Assembly (NCBI GenBank): GCA_000632805.1
Contig: CP007444.1
Coordinates: 2,046,001-2,110,000 of the forward strand
Reading direction: 5' to 3'
DNA from: Dyella jiangningensis
GTDB lineage: Bacteria > Pseudomonadota > Gammaproteobacteria > Xanthomonadales > Rhodanobacteraceae
DNA length: 64,000 bases
Made by a program: the position numbers and the translations under genes. Positions within the stretch are counted from its first letter, which is position 1; each line of letters starts with the position of its first letter. The notes under the pieces are model-generated. The model saw only the letters and a list, made by a program, of their open reading frames with translations, was not told the origin of the DNA and ran no database searches. Of the stretch, positions 1 through 8,098 are shown one piece after another.

Positions 1-340
1 TGCCAACGAGTTGCGGCGGGAACTCTACTTGTACCCCCGGCCAAGCCGAAGCGAGTGCAAAGACATCGGAAAGGTCCGCCTCGCTCGACACTTTCAGTGC
101 AAAGTGGTGCAGGCCTAGATTTTTGCGGCGATCAAAGGCGACGTAACCGCCTTCCAGGTCGGCCTGCCACAGAGTCAATCGGATATAGCCATCCGAAACA
201 AACACGGCTGGATACGCCGGGGCTTCGCCAACCACGGACCAACCGAGGCATTCGACGAAGAACCGGCGCGATAATTCGATATCGCTTACGGTGAGGCCTA
301 AATGATCAATGCCCTTGGTCAACTTGACGGGATCTTGCAT
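1..340 (-). CDS. VOC (glyoxalase/bleomycin-resistance) family protein, C-terminus off the left edge
   Basis: Read on the reverse strand from an ATG at 340, an open frame of about 113 codons runs off the left edge, so the end is unknown. The protein starts MQDPVKLTKGIDHLGLTVSD, followed by SRRFFVECLGW. This is the classic N-terminal beta-alpha-beta of a vicinal-oxygen-chelate domain, with a conserved His (H13) as a likely metal ligand. A second 'LGLHHFALKV' segment near residue 84 matches the next strand. A GAGGAG Shine-Dalgarno lies 7 nt before the ATG. VOC proteins include glyoxalases, dioxygenases and resistance proteins; the substrate cannot be told from this fragment. The 262 bp between this gene and the next one contain no gene I can support. 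Confidence 0.85.
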   Translation of the reverse strand, partial: MQDPVKLTKGIDHLGLTVSDIELSRRFFVECLGWSVVGEAPAYPAVFVSDGYIRLTLWQADLEGGYVAFDRRKNLGLHHFALKVSSEADLSDVFALASAWPGVQVEFPPQLVG

Positions 341-602
341 GGCGTAACTCCTCAACGAGTGCCAATACGACGGCGGCTTGGACCCTGGTTGAAAATATGG
401 CTGCCACGCATCCATTTTCCTGTGTCACATCGAAAGGAAGGACGTCAAATCGCTTCGATGCGGATGTGTGCCGGGAATCATCGTGGACTGGCGAGATAGC
501 CGCCGCGTTTTAGTTGTTCGCAATCATAGATCCAGCCCTGGTCCAGCCTGGCAGCTACACGCCGCTCACGTAACCGCCACATTTGAGGCGTCCTTGGCTC
601 TT

Positions 603-1115
603 TCAGAGTACGAGTCTAGCCTCGCACTCCTCTCCCGCGCAGCGGAGAGAGAAGCCGCACTTCATTAGCAAGCGTCGCGCCGGCGTGTTCTCAAGAAGTG
701 TTGTGGCGCGCACGTCTGTCGCTGAAGAACGTCTCGCGACGTCTATCAGCCGGCTGACGAGTGCGCGGCCGATTCCGCGCCTGCGAGCCGCCACGTCGAC
801 ACTGATGGCCAATTCGGCAGTCGGGCTGCCGGGGGAAACGTATAGCTCCGCCACCGCCAGCGTCCTCCCTTCATATACAGCCAAACCGACCGCATGGGCT
901 TTGGACATGAGCTGCAACGCATATTGCCGAAGGTCATGCACTTCCATTCGGCGCATGAAGCGCAGCAGCCGATCGTCTTTCGGTAGCGCGAGGAAATGCC
1001 TGGCCACGTCGGAACAATCCAGTTCCGATAGCGTTCGATGATCAAGCAACTTCAGCTGGATGGCAGTGTCGTCACCGACGAAGGTCAAGCGACCGCGGAT
1101 TTGCTCGGCTTGCAT
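603..1115 (-). CDS. GNAT family N-acetyltransferase
   Basis: A protein of 170 aa when started at the internal Met at 1115 (MQAEQIRGRL). The frame stays open to 1193, but a TATAAA -10 element (on this strand) at 1147-1154 lies inside that extension, so I prefer the downstream start. GNAT motif A is clear as RRRGIGRALVSRLIDVA, followed by a motif B-like segment with LLENTPARRLLMKCGF. The family transfers an acetyl group from acetyl-CoA to an amine; the acceptor (antibiotic, amino acid, protein) is unknown. It is transcribed away from the small secreted protein at 1301, with overlapping promoter regions. Confidence 0.8.
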   Translation of the reverse strand: MQAEQIRGRLTFVGDDTAIQLKLLDHRTLSELDCSDVARHFLALPKDDRLLRFMRRMEVHDLRQYALQLMSKAHAVGLAVYEGRTLAVAELYVSPGSPTAELAISVDVAARRRGIGRALVSRLIDVARRSSATDVRATTLLENTPARRLLMKCGFSLRCAGEECEARLVL

Positions 1116-1146
1116 GTTTGACACCCACAGGCGGTGCGGTGGGCTT

Positions 1147-1154
1147 ATTTTATA
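1147..1154 (-). promoter_or_regulatory. Probable -10 element for the GNAT gene
   Basis: The minus strand reads ATTTTATA in plus orientation, so TATAAAAT in the direction of the acetyltransferase, 32 nt before the preferred ATG. The -35 at 17 bp spacing (TCAAGC) is weak. Only the -10 is convincing. Confidence 0.4.
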
Positions 1155-1173
1155 CAACATTGCACAAAAATGC

Positions 1174-1216
1174 TTGACTCCTGCTGCCGTCAAGAATATT
1201 GTACGCGTCGGTACAA
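1174..1216 (+). promoter_or_regulatory. Sigma70-like promoter overlapped by an 18-bp perfect dyad (repressor operator)
   Basis: A -35 TTGACT (1174-1179) and a -10 TATTGT (1197-1202) are separated by 17 bp, reading towards the gene at 1301. A perfect inverted repeat TTGTAC-N6-GTACAA (1199-1216) covers the -10 and the expected start of transcription. A dyad in that place usually blocks RNA polymerase when a dimeric repressor binds. The form resembles TetR-family operators. The same N6-spaced GTACAA arm recurs over the start of the tetR gene at 12473-12490. Confidence 0.5.
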
Positions 1217-1300
1217 AAACAGGTGCGCAGCTATCGGAGGCGCACCCAAGGCCAAAGGACCCTGAAGGCAGGCATCACCGAACCCACCGAGAGCATAGTC

Positions 1301-1636
1301 ATGAGCATCCGACGCTTCCCTACCCTAGTCCCCCGACCCCAGCGCGCGGTCGCAACCGCATTGGCCGTGGCGCTCGCCCTGGCCAGCCAGACACCTCTCG
1401 CCAGAGAGGCCCCTCAGCCCGGCACATCCCCTCAACTGGTAACAAGAGCCGGAACTCCAGAGACCTCGCCCAACCGCATCAATGGCCGCGTCGACTGGGA
1501 TGTGGATTACCCTTCTCAGATTGCCCCGCAGGCGGTGCAGCCACGACCCCCATCGACGCGCGGCGCAGCCGTTGACGCGACATCGACATCGCCTGTGGCT
1601 CAGAATCATGCAGGCACGCAGGTGCCCGCACCCTGA
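1301..1636 (+). CDS. Small secreted hypothetical protein
   Basis: I chose the ATG at 1301 (111 aa) because it yields a good Sec signal peptide: MSIRRF, arginines, then a hydrophobic stretch AVATALAVALALASQTPLA with a likely cut near residue 35. The open frame extends back to 1199, but that part overlaps the promoter and dyad. The mature part is rich in Pro, Ala and Thr, contains a DWDVDYPSQ motif, and shows no known domain. The frame could be fortuitous: the gene lacks a strong Shine-Dalgarno, and other frames are open here too. No function can be assigned. Confidence 0.45.
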   Translation: MSIRRFPTLVPRPQRAVATALAVALALASQTPLAREAPQPGTSPQLVTRAGTPETSPNRINGRVDWDVDYPSQIAPQAVQPRPPSTRGAAVDATSTSPVAQNHAGTQVPAP

Positions 1637-1712
1637 CGGTCCACGGCGCACCGTGTTCCCGTGCAGAGAGGCAAGCCGTACTTGACGACCATGCAAGCAA
1701 GAGGAGTCAGCC

Positions 1713-1961
1713 ATGATTTCCATCATTTATTTGGTTGCACCGCATGTCGTCGAAAGGGAGCGACGGGCTGAGGCGCCGGAGCTGATCGATCGTGATGGCG
1801 TCGTATTTTCGCTGCGCGGCGGGCCCAGGCAGCCGAAGCGTACCGACCGCGACTGGGACAGCGTGGCGGTGTACGCGCCCGACGAGTTGAGCGAGGAAGA
1901 GTTCCAGGAACTGTACGAACTCAATCGTCCCGGCGTCCCTGAATTGAATCTGCATTACTGA
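1713..1961 (+). CDS. Small hypothetical protein (82 aa), acidic
   Basis: The 82-aa frame starts with an ATG at 1713 behind a good Shine-Dalgarno (AGAGGAG, about 8 nt upstream). It begins MISIIYLVAPHVVERERR, contains a charged middle, and ends in an acidic segment DELSEEEFQELYELN that should be helical. It has no signal peptide and no recognised domain. It sits 48 nt before the ThDP-enzyme gene on the same strand, so it may be the first gene of that transcript. Function unknown. Confidence 0.6.
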   Translation: MISIIYLVAPHVVERERRAEAPELIDRDGVVFSLRGGPRQPKRTDRDWDSVAVYAPDELSEEEFQELYELNRPGVPELNLHY

Positions 1962-2009
1962 TCTCGATCCATCAGCAAAGGTGGCGCAGGCCACCCGAGG
2001 TAACGCGCC

Positions 2010-3665
2010 ATGACAAAGGGTTCCGATCTGCTGGTTGCGGCGCTGGAGAACGAGGGTGTCGAACGCATCTTCGGCATCCCCGGCGAAGAGAACCTGGACT
2101 TCGTCGAGTCATTGAGAGGATCCAGGATCGAGCTGGTGCTCACGCGGCACGAGCAGGCAGCAGCCTTTATGGCTGCGACACATGGCCGTCTCACCGGGCG
2201 CCCCGGGGTCTGTCTTTCCACGCTTGGACCCGGCGCGCTGAACTTCACGACCGGCGCGGCGTACGCGCACCTGGGTGCGATGCCCATGGTGATCATTACC
2301 GGGCAGAAGGCGATCAAGAGCGCGCGGCAAGCACGCTTCCAGATTGTCGACGTCGTGGGTGCAATGCGGCCGCTCACCAAGATGACGCGGCAGATAGTCT
2401 CCGCTTCGTCCATCCCCACGCTGGTGCGCGACGCTTTCCGCGTGGCGAGCGAAGAGCGTCCGGGGCCAGTGCACCTGGAGCTGCCCGAAGACATTGCGGT
2501 GGAAGAAGCCGACGCGCTGCTCGTACCGCCGCATAGTATCGAGATGCCGGTGGCGGCCCCGTCGGCGGTGGAGCACGTGACGGAGATGATCCTGAAGGCT
2601 ACCAACCCCATCATCATGGTGGGCGCGGCGGGCAATCGTCCCCGTCTGGTCGAGCCGTTGTCGGATTTCGTCCGCCGCCTTCAGGTGCCCTTCTTCAACA
2701 CACAGATGGGCAAGGGCGCCGTTACCGGCGGCTCCAATCTCTACCTGGGCACGGCGGCGCTTTCCGAACACGACTACATTCATCTCGCGATCGAGCGGGC
2801 GGACCTGGTGATTGCGATCGGTCACGACACGGTGGAGAAGCCGCCGTTCCTGATGGGCAAGGCTACGGGCGGCCCGAAGGTGATCCACATCGGCTACGAG
2901 TCGGCGCACGTCGAGCAGGTGTTCTATCCGGATGCCGAACTGGTGGGCGACATCGGCGCCAATGTATCCGCCCTGGCCGACCGGCTTGCCGGCCGGGTGA
3001 AGGTCGACCCCGAAATGCTCGCCTTGCGGCAACGCATCCTTGAGCGCATCAATGAAGGCGGCGACGCGGACGCCTTTCCGCTATTGCCGCAGCGCATCGT
3101 GCATGACGTGCGCAAGGCGATGCCGGACGACGGCATCGTGTGCCTCGACAATGGGATGTACAAGATCTGGTTTGCTCGCGGCTATCGCACGTACACCGCC
3201 AATACCTTGTTGCTCGACAACGCCCTGGCGACGATGGGGGCCGGCCTGCCCTCGGCCATCGCGGCCAAGATGCTGCATCCGCAGCGCCGGGTGCTGGCCA
3301 TATGCGGCGACGGCGGTTTCATGATGAACAGCCAGGAGCTGGAGACCGCCGTGCGGCTGGGGCTGGATCTGGTGGTGCTGATCATCGAAGACGGTGCCTA
3401 CGGCATGATCCGCTGGAAGCAGGCCGTCGACGGTTTCGAGGATTACGGCATGAGCTTCGGCAATCCGGATTTCGTCACTTATGCCAAAGCGTATGGCGCG
3501 CATGGACACCGCATCGAATCCACGGCATCGCTCCTGCGCACCCTCGAAGGCGCGTTCAACGCTGGCGGTGTGCACCTGGTTACCGTGCCCGTGGACTACC
3601 GCGAGAACATTCGCGTGTTGATCGACGAGCTGGCGAGCCTCCGCTCCAGCGTCGATGCCCGCTGA
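2010..3665 (+). CDS. Acetolactate synthase-like thiamine diphosphate enzyme (large subunit type)
   Basis: A 551-aa protein with the full three-domain layout of ThDP decarboxylases. The N-terminal Pyr domain has FGIPGEENLDFV and RHEQAAAFMA with the catalytic Glu at residue 48. The middle domain is Rossmann-like (about 190-330). The C-terminal PP domain has the ThDP/Mg motif GDGGFMMNSQEL at 433, ending about 30 residues on in EDGAYGMIRWKQ. Acetolactate synthases condense two pyruvates to acetolactate in branched-chain amino acid or acetoin metabolism. No regulatory small subunit lies nearby, which argues against the biosynthetic IlvBN pair. The partner gene, 61 nt downstream, is an aldehyde dehydrogenase of the succinate-semialdehyde type. 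The natural 2-oxoacid is therefore uncertain; a related decarboxylase activity is possible. Confidence 0.85.
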   Translation: MTKGSDLLVAALENEGVERIFGIPGEENLDFVESLRGSRIELVLTRHEQAAAFMAATHGRLTGRPGVCLSTLGPGALNFTTGAAYAHLGAMPMVIITGQKAIKSARQARFQIVDVVGAMRPLTKMTRQIVSASSIPTLVRDAFRVASEERPGPVHLELPEDIAVEEADALLVPPHSIEMPVAAPSAVEHVTEMILKATNPIIMVGAAGNRPRLVEPLSDFVRRLQVPFFNTQMGKGAVTGGSNLYLGTAALSEHDYIHLAIERADLVIAIGHDTVEKPPFLMGKATGGPKVIHIGYESAHVEQVFYPDAELVGDIGANVSALADRLAGRVKVDPEMLALRQRILERINEGGDADAFPLLPQRIVHDVRKAMPDDGIVCLDNGMYKIWFARGYRTYTANTLLLDNALATMGAGLPSAIAAKMLHPQRRVLAICGDGGFMMNSQELETAVRLGLDLVVLIIEDGAYGMIRWKQAVDGFEDYGMSFGNPDFVTYAKAYGAHGHRIESTASLLRTLEGAFNAGGVHLVTVPVDYRENIRVLIDELASLRSSVDAR

Positions 3666-3726
3666 TCCGGCGTTCGGACCTGCGAAGAATGCGGTTTGCT
3701 GCTTTCCATCCTTACCGGGGACCCCC

Positions 3727-5208
3727 ATGAACCAGCGACTCTCCTTGAATCATCCGGCGCTGCTGGCCCAAGCCAACTACATTGGCGGCAACTGGATAGT
3801 CGCCGGCAATGAAGGCACGCCGGTCGTGGATCCCTCCACGGGCGAAGTGATCGCCACGGTTCCCAATTTGGGTACTTCCGAGGCGCGCGCAGCAATCGAG
3901 GCCGCCCAGGCGGCGTTTCCTGCATGGCGCGACACCACAGCGACCCAGCGCGCCGTGCTGTTGCGCCGGCTTGCTGAACTGGTGGTCGAGCACGCAGACG
4001 ACCTGGCGCGCATTCTTACCTCAGAACAGGGCAAGCCGCTGCGCGAGGCACGTGGCGAGATCGGCATGTCCGCCGCGTATATCCAGTGGTTTGCCGAAGA
4101 AGGACGTCGCACTTATGGTGACGTCATTCCTTCACCGTGGAAGGACCATCGCATCCTGGTCACCAAGGAGCCGGTGGGAGTGGTGGCAGCCATCACCCCA
4201 TGGAATTTTCCCTCGTCAATGATTGCCCGGAAGCTCGGGCCCGCGCTCGCCGCAGGGTGCGCCATCGTCATCAAGCCCGCACCTCAAACGCCGCTTTCGG
4301 CGCTGGCCTGGGGCGTGCTTTGCGAAGAGGCCGGCATCCCCGCCGGCGTGGTGAACATCATCACGGGAGATGCCAAGGCCATCGGCGGCGAACTCACCCG
4401 GCACCCCGGCGTGCGCAAGATCACCTTCACTGGCTCAACGGCTGTCGGCAAGCTGCTGCTTCGCCAGGCAGCGGACACCGTCAAGAAGGTGTCGATGGAA
4501 CTGGGCGGCAACGCACCCTTCATCGTCTTCGACGATGCAGACATCGAAAGCGCGGTGCGTGGCGCGGTTGCCGCGAAGTACCGTAACTCGGGGCAGACCT
4601 GCGTATGCACCAATCGTGTACTCGTACACGACGGCATCTACGACGCGTTCGCCAAGCGGTTGGCGGAAGCAGTGGGCGATCTCAAGGTCGGCGACGGCTT
4701 CAACGCAGAGGTGGATAACGGCCCGCTGATCAATGCCGATGCGGTCGCCAAGGTCGAGGCACATATCCGTGATGCTTCATCCAAAGGGGCAAAGGTCATC
4801 ACGGGCGGCAAGCGCCACGCGCTGGGTGGGACCTTCTTTGAACCAACCGTGCTGATCGATGCGACGACGGATATGGCGGTTGCCAGCGAAGAGACCTTCG
4901 GCCCCATCGCGCCGCTGTTTCGATTCAAGGACGAGGCCGAAGCGATCCGAATCGCCAATGCCACCGAGTTCGGCCTGGCCTGTTACGTCTACACGCAGGA
5001 CTTGGGTCGCGCCTTCCGCCTGTCTTCTGCGCTGGAGTACGGAATGGTCGGCATCAACGAGGCGCTGATCACTACCGAGGTGGCACCTTTCGGTGGCGTG
5101 AAGGAATCCGGCCTGGGGCGCGAAGGCTCCTACCAGGGCATCGAGGACTATCTCGATACCAAGTATCTGTGCATCGGCGGACTGGGCATGAAGCCCTCCG
5201 GTGCGTGA
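3727..5208 (+). CDS. gabD: NAD(P)-dependent succinate-semialdehyde dehydrogenase (aldehyde dehydrogenase family)
   Basis: 493 aa from the ATG at 3727; the frame is open from 3655, but only this start gives a family-length N-terminus (MNQRLSLNHPALLAQANYIGG). The conserved ALDH features are present: PWNFPSSMIARKLGPALAAGC, FTGSTAVGK for the cofactor fold, the general base Glu258 in SMELGGN, and the nucleophile Cys292 in GQTCVC (a second Cys at 294, as is common in GabD). The C-terminus has PFGGVKESGLGREG. The family oxidises succinate semialdehyde to succinate, typically in GABA or 4-aminobutyrate degradation. Its placement just after the ThDP enzyme suggests that the two act on linked semialdehyde/2-oxoacid substrates. 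Substrate is inferred from family resemblance only. Confidence 0.87.
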   Translation: MNQRLSLNHPALLAQANYIGGNWIVAGNEGTPVVDPSTGEVIATVPNLGTSEARAAIEAAQAAFPAWRDTTATQRAVLLRRLAELVVEHADDLARILTSEQGKPLREARGEIGMSAAYIQWFAEEGRRTYGDVIPSPWKDHRILVTKEPVGVVAAITPWNFPSSMIARKLGPALAAGCAIVIKPAPQTPLSALAWGVLCEEAGIPAGVVNIITGDAKAIGGELTRHPGVRKITFTGSTAVGKLLLRQAADTVKKVSMELGGNAPFIVFDDADIESAVRGAVAAKYRNSGQTCVCTNRVLVHDGIYDAFAKRLAEAVGDLKVGDGFNAEVDNGPLINADAVAKVEAHIRDASSKGAKVITGGKRHALGGTFFEPTVLIDATTDMAVASEETFGPIAPLFRFKDEAEAIRIANATEFGLACYVYTQDLGRAFRLSSALEYGMVGINEALITTEVAPFGGVKESGLGREGSYQGIEDYLDTKYLCIGGLGMKPSGA

Positions 5209-5251
5209 GGCAACGTCGGAACGCGCGCACTCCGCATGTTCTCGCATGGAC

Positions 5252-7006
5252 CTAGAGGTCCAGCTGCAAATCTTCTCTGGGTGTCGAACAACAAATGAGG
5301 ACCTGGCCAGCCGCCGGAGAATCGAGAGGAGCGGTCGAATAGTCGACCGCACCGCCAATCACGGCGGTTTCGCAGTTGTGACACACACCGGTGCGGCATG
5401 ACCAGCGCACGGGCACATCGCAAGCTTCGGCAAGCTCCAGCAAGCTGCCGTAGCGGCCGCTCCAATGGACGGCAAGCCCGCTGCGGACGAAGGTGACCAC
5501 CGGCCCGTCGGCGGTTTCTCCTTCGGGGGGATGCGGTATCGCGTTTGAGGCCGAAGCGATACCCGGCCGCAGGGCGTCCTGTGTGCCGAACAGCTCGGTC
5601 AGGATGTTGGCCCTGGCATAACCGGCGGTGAGCAGCCCCTCGCGCGCGGCCGTCATGAAGCCAGCCGGCCCGCACAGATAGAACAGTGCATCGGAGGGAA
5701 TATGCAGCGCAGCGACCATCGCCGCATCGATCCGACCTTCCACGTCGAACTGCGTACCAAGGTGGTCCGCCGGGCTCGGTCTGCTGAAGCCAACCCATCG
5801 CCTCGCATGAGGCAGGTGAGCGAGCAATTCGTCGACTTCTCTGGCGAACACGTTCTCTTCGCCGCTCCTCGCGCCGTAGATCCAATAGACCGCCCTGGAG
5901 CTCATGTCGCTGCGGGCCGCCAGTTCATGCAGCATCGCCAGCACCGGCGTGATGCCGATTCCCGCACTCCAGAACACGAGCGGGCGGCAGCCATCGTCCA
6001 GGCAGAATGTTCCACGCGGCGCACTGATGGCCAGCACGTCGCCGTCCCGTACCTGGTCATGCAGGTATTGGCTGCCCTCGCCCGCATCACGTTTGACAGA
6101 GAACCGATACCGCCCCGTAGTGGAGCCGTCAGATATCGAATAGCTGCGCAGTATCGGTCGACGCGGCAAAGGCGGTGTCATCCTCACCACCATGAATTGG
6201 CCGCCGCGCGGCGCGGGCAGCGCCTCGCCATCCACTGCCTCGACCGTGAATGATCGGACGAAGGCGCTCTCCTGATGGGTCGCGCTCACGCGGACGTTGC
6301 GAAAACCATTCCACGCCGGAGGCGCCGAGGGAGCCCCCGTGAGACCAACATTGCCTTGCTGCTGCGGACCCGCTTCCAGCATGGCCGAAAACGCCTGACG
6401 CCAGCCCTCGCTGAGTGCGGGCATGTGCACGGCGCGTTCGAGTTGCTCGCGCGAATGACCCGGCAGGTACAACAGGCCGTCAACGACCGATACCGCCAAA
6501 CCATCGGCGGAGTGTTCTTTGACGATGGCGTCGCCTGCACCGACCATGCCTTCCTCGATCACACGGAAATAGAATCCCGGACGCCGATGGGAAACGAGCA
6601 ATGACGCCATCTGCGGATGGTTCATGCGTATGCCGACCCGATAACAGGTAACGCGGGGTTGGGTAACCTCAAGCAACGCGTCGCCGATGCGGTAGCGGTC
6701 TCCAATGCATACCTCGTCATCCGCCAGTCCGTCGACGGTGAAGTTCTCGCCGAACGATCCGAACTCCAGCGAAGACCGGTGCAGGAAGGCCTGCCAATAG
6801 CGATATGAGTCGAGCTGATAGACCATGACGGCGCGATGCTCGCCACCGTGCCCGCCGAGATCGCCCTGGCCGTCGCCATCGATGTTGAGGCGCCGGACCA
6901 TGACACGTCCCTTCACCGGCGTTTTCCATACCGCGGTGTGCACTACTCTGCCCTGCCAGGCGATGTCCTTCGGGAGACCCACGTTGATAGAGACGAGTGT
7001 CGCCAT
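5252..7006 (-). CDS. MOSC domain / FAD-NAD reductase / 2Fe-2S ferredoxin fusion protein
   Basis: 584 aa, started by an ATG at 7006 with GGAGGGCAGGGC upstream. Residues 1 to about 200 are a MOSC domain of the YiiM type (GDGQGDLGGHGGEHRAVMVYQ, GSFGENFTVDGL). Residues about 230-460 form a ferredoxin-reductase-like FAD and NAD module (ILRSYSISDGS, FWSAGIGITPVLAMLHEL, YLCGPAGFM). The C-terminus is a plant-type 2Fe-2S domain with Cys537, Cys542, Cys545 and a last ligand at 572 or 573. MOSC domains bind molybdenum cofactor-like sulfur carriers, and YiiM acts in detoxifying N-hydroxylated bases. In this fusion the electron-transfer chain is built in. It lies convergent to gabD, with 43 nt between their ends. 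Confidence 0.88.
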   Translation of the reverse strand: MATLVSINVGLPKDIAWQGRVVHTAVWKTPVKGRVMVRRLNIDGDGQGDLGGHGGEHRAVMVYQLDSYRYWQAFLHRSSLEFGSFGENFTVDGLADDEVCIGDRYRIGDALLEVTQPRVTCYRVGIRMNHPQMASLLVSHRRPGFYFRVIEEGMVGAGDAIVKEHSADGLAVSVVDGLLYLPGHSREQLERAVHMPALSEGWRQAFSAMLEAGPQQQGNVGLTGAPSAPPAWNGFRNVRVSATHQESAFVRSFTVEAVDGEALPAPRGGQFMVVRMTPPLPRRPILRSYSISDGSTTGRYRFSVKRDAGEGSQYLHDQVRDGDVLAISAPRGTFCLDDGCRPLVFWSAGIGITPVLAMLHELAARSDMSSRAVYWIYGARSGEENVFAREVDELLAHLPHARRWVGFSRPSPADHLGTQFDVEGRIDAAMVAALHIPSDALFYLCGPAGFMTAAREGLLTAGYARANILTELFGTQDALRPGIASASNAIPHPPEGETADGPVVTFVRSGLAVHWSGRYGSLLELAEACDVPVRWSCRTGVCHNCETAVIGGAVDYSTAPLDSPAAGQVLICCSTPREDLQLDL

Positions 7007-7051
7007 GCCCTGCCCTCCGCCGGTGCAGCAATAGGCCGGCGTCCGTCGATA

Positions 7052-7999
7052 TCAGCTCTGCTGTGCTCGCGGGATGAAGCCAGGCAAGCCTGTATCGACA
7101 ACCTGGTTCAACCGCACCCTCGTGGTGATGTCGTACCGCATCCTCTCCAGCGCTTCGTCCGACAGCGCCGAGATGTTGAAGTTTTCCCTGATGTGGTCCG
7201 GGCTCGTCGACGTCGTCAGGAGCGCGGCGCCACGCTGCACGGCCCACGCCAGCGCCACCTGTGCCGGCGTGCGATGCTCGCGTTGCGCAATATCCACGAT
7301 CACGGAATCGTTCAGCACGCGGGGTTCCATGCCATGTCCCAGTGGCGCAAAAGCCAGCAAGACGATGCCATGGCGTGTGCAGAAGTCCAGCAGCTCCCAC
7401 TCCGGTAGGTAGGGGTGGCATTCCACCTGCACCACGGCAGGCTTGATGCGTGCTGCCGCGTAGATGTCCTTGACCGCGTCCAGGCGCACGTCCGAAAGAC
7501 CGATAAAGCGACACTTGCCCGCGTCGACGAGGCGCTCCATCGCCTGCCAGGTATCAAGCAGGCTGACACCGTCGTCGTAGAGGGGGCGCCCATCCGCTCC
7601 CTTGGGATACTGGTCGTCGCCCGGCTGGAAGGCAAAAGGGGTATGGATCAGATAGCTGTCCACGTAGTCGAGCTGCAGGCGACGCAGGCTAGCATCCAGC
7701 GCGGGACCCACGCGTTCCGGGCGGTGATTGTTGTTCCACAGCTTGGTGGTGACGAACAGTTCCTCGCGTGTCAGCGTCCCTTCGACGAAGGCTTCCTGCA
7801 ACGCTTCGCCGACGACGTCTTCATTACGGTACGCCTCGGCAGCATCGATGTGCCGAAAGCCTACGCCGAGCGCCTCCTTGATGGCGCGCTTGGCCACAAC
7901 AGGGTCCGGGATCAGGGTCCCAAATCCGAGTGCGGGCAGCTCGCCCTTGTTGCCTGTAAGCGGCAGCTTGGTGTTCTGAAGGGCTCGGGGAGATGACAT
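7052..7999 (-). CDS. Aldo/keto reductase
   Basis: 315 aa from the ATG at 7999, which has AGGAG 8 nt upstream; the frame extends to 8035 without a better start. The aldo/keto reductase tetrad is visible: Asp and Tyr in DAAEAYRNEDVVGEAL, Lys in FVTTKLWNNN, and His in SYLIHTPF. The C-terminal cofactor segment TTSTSPDHIRENF matches the NADPH phosphate-binding loop. The enzyme should reduce aldehydes or ketones with NADPH in the cytosol; the substrate is unknown. It lies 45 nt upstream of the MOSC fusion on the same strand, so the two may share a transcript. Confidence 0.9.
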   Translation of the reverse strand: MSSPRALQNTKLPLTGNKGELPALGFGTLIPDPVVAKRAIKEALGVGFRHIDAAEAYRNEDVVGEALQEAFVEGTLTREELFVTTKLWNNNHRPERVGPALDASLRRLQLDYVDSYLIHTPFAFQPGDDQYPKGADGRPLYDDGVSLLDTWQAMERLVDAGKCRFIGLSDVRLDAVKDIYAAARIKPAVVQVECHPYLPEWELLDFCTRHGIVLLAFAPLGHGMEPRVLNDSVIVDIAQREHRTPAQVALAWAVQRGAALLTTSTSPDHIRENFNISALSDEALERMRYDITTRVRLNQVVDTGLPGFIPRAQQS

Positions 8000-8041
8000 G
8001 GCTATGCTCCTGATTCGGTGCAGTGCACGACACACGCCGAG

Positions 8042-8062
8042 CCCGCTGAAAAGCGTAGCGGG
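8042..8062 (-). terminator. Weak hairpin downstream of the efflux operon
   Basis: CCCGCT (8042-8047) pairs with AGCGGG (8057-8062) around a 9-nt loop, just past the end of the outer membrane factor gene in its direction. There is no clear T-run, so the assignment is weak. Confidence 0.3.
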
Positions 8063-8098
8063 TGTGCCGCAGACTGGAGGTGAAGATCGATGGCTGTG

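Noticed and set aside
1325-1726. Minus-strand frame opposite the small secreted protein
   Set aside because: Cys/Arg-rich, no signal or motif; the plus strand has a signal peptide and a promoter.
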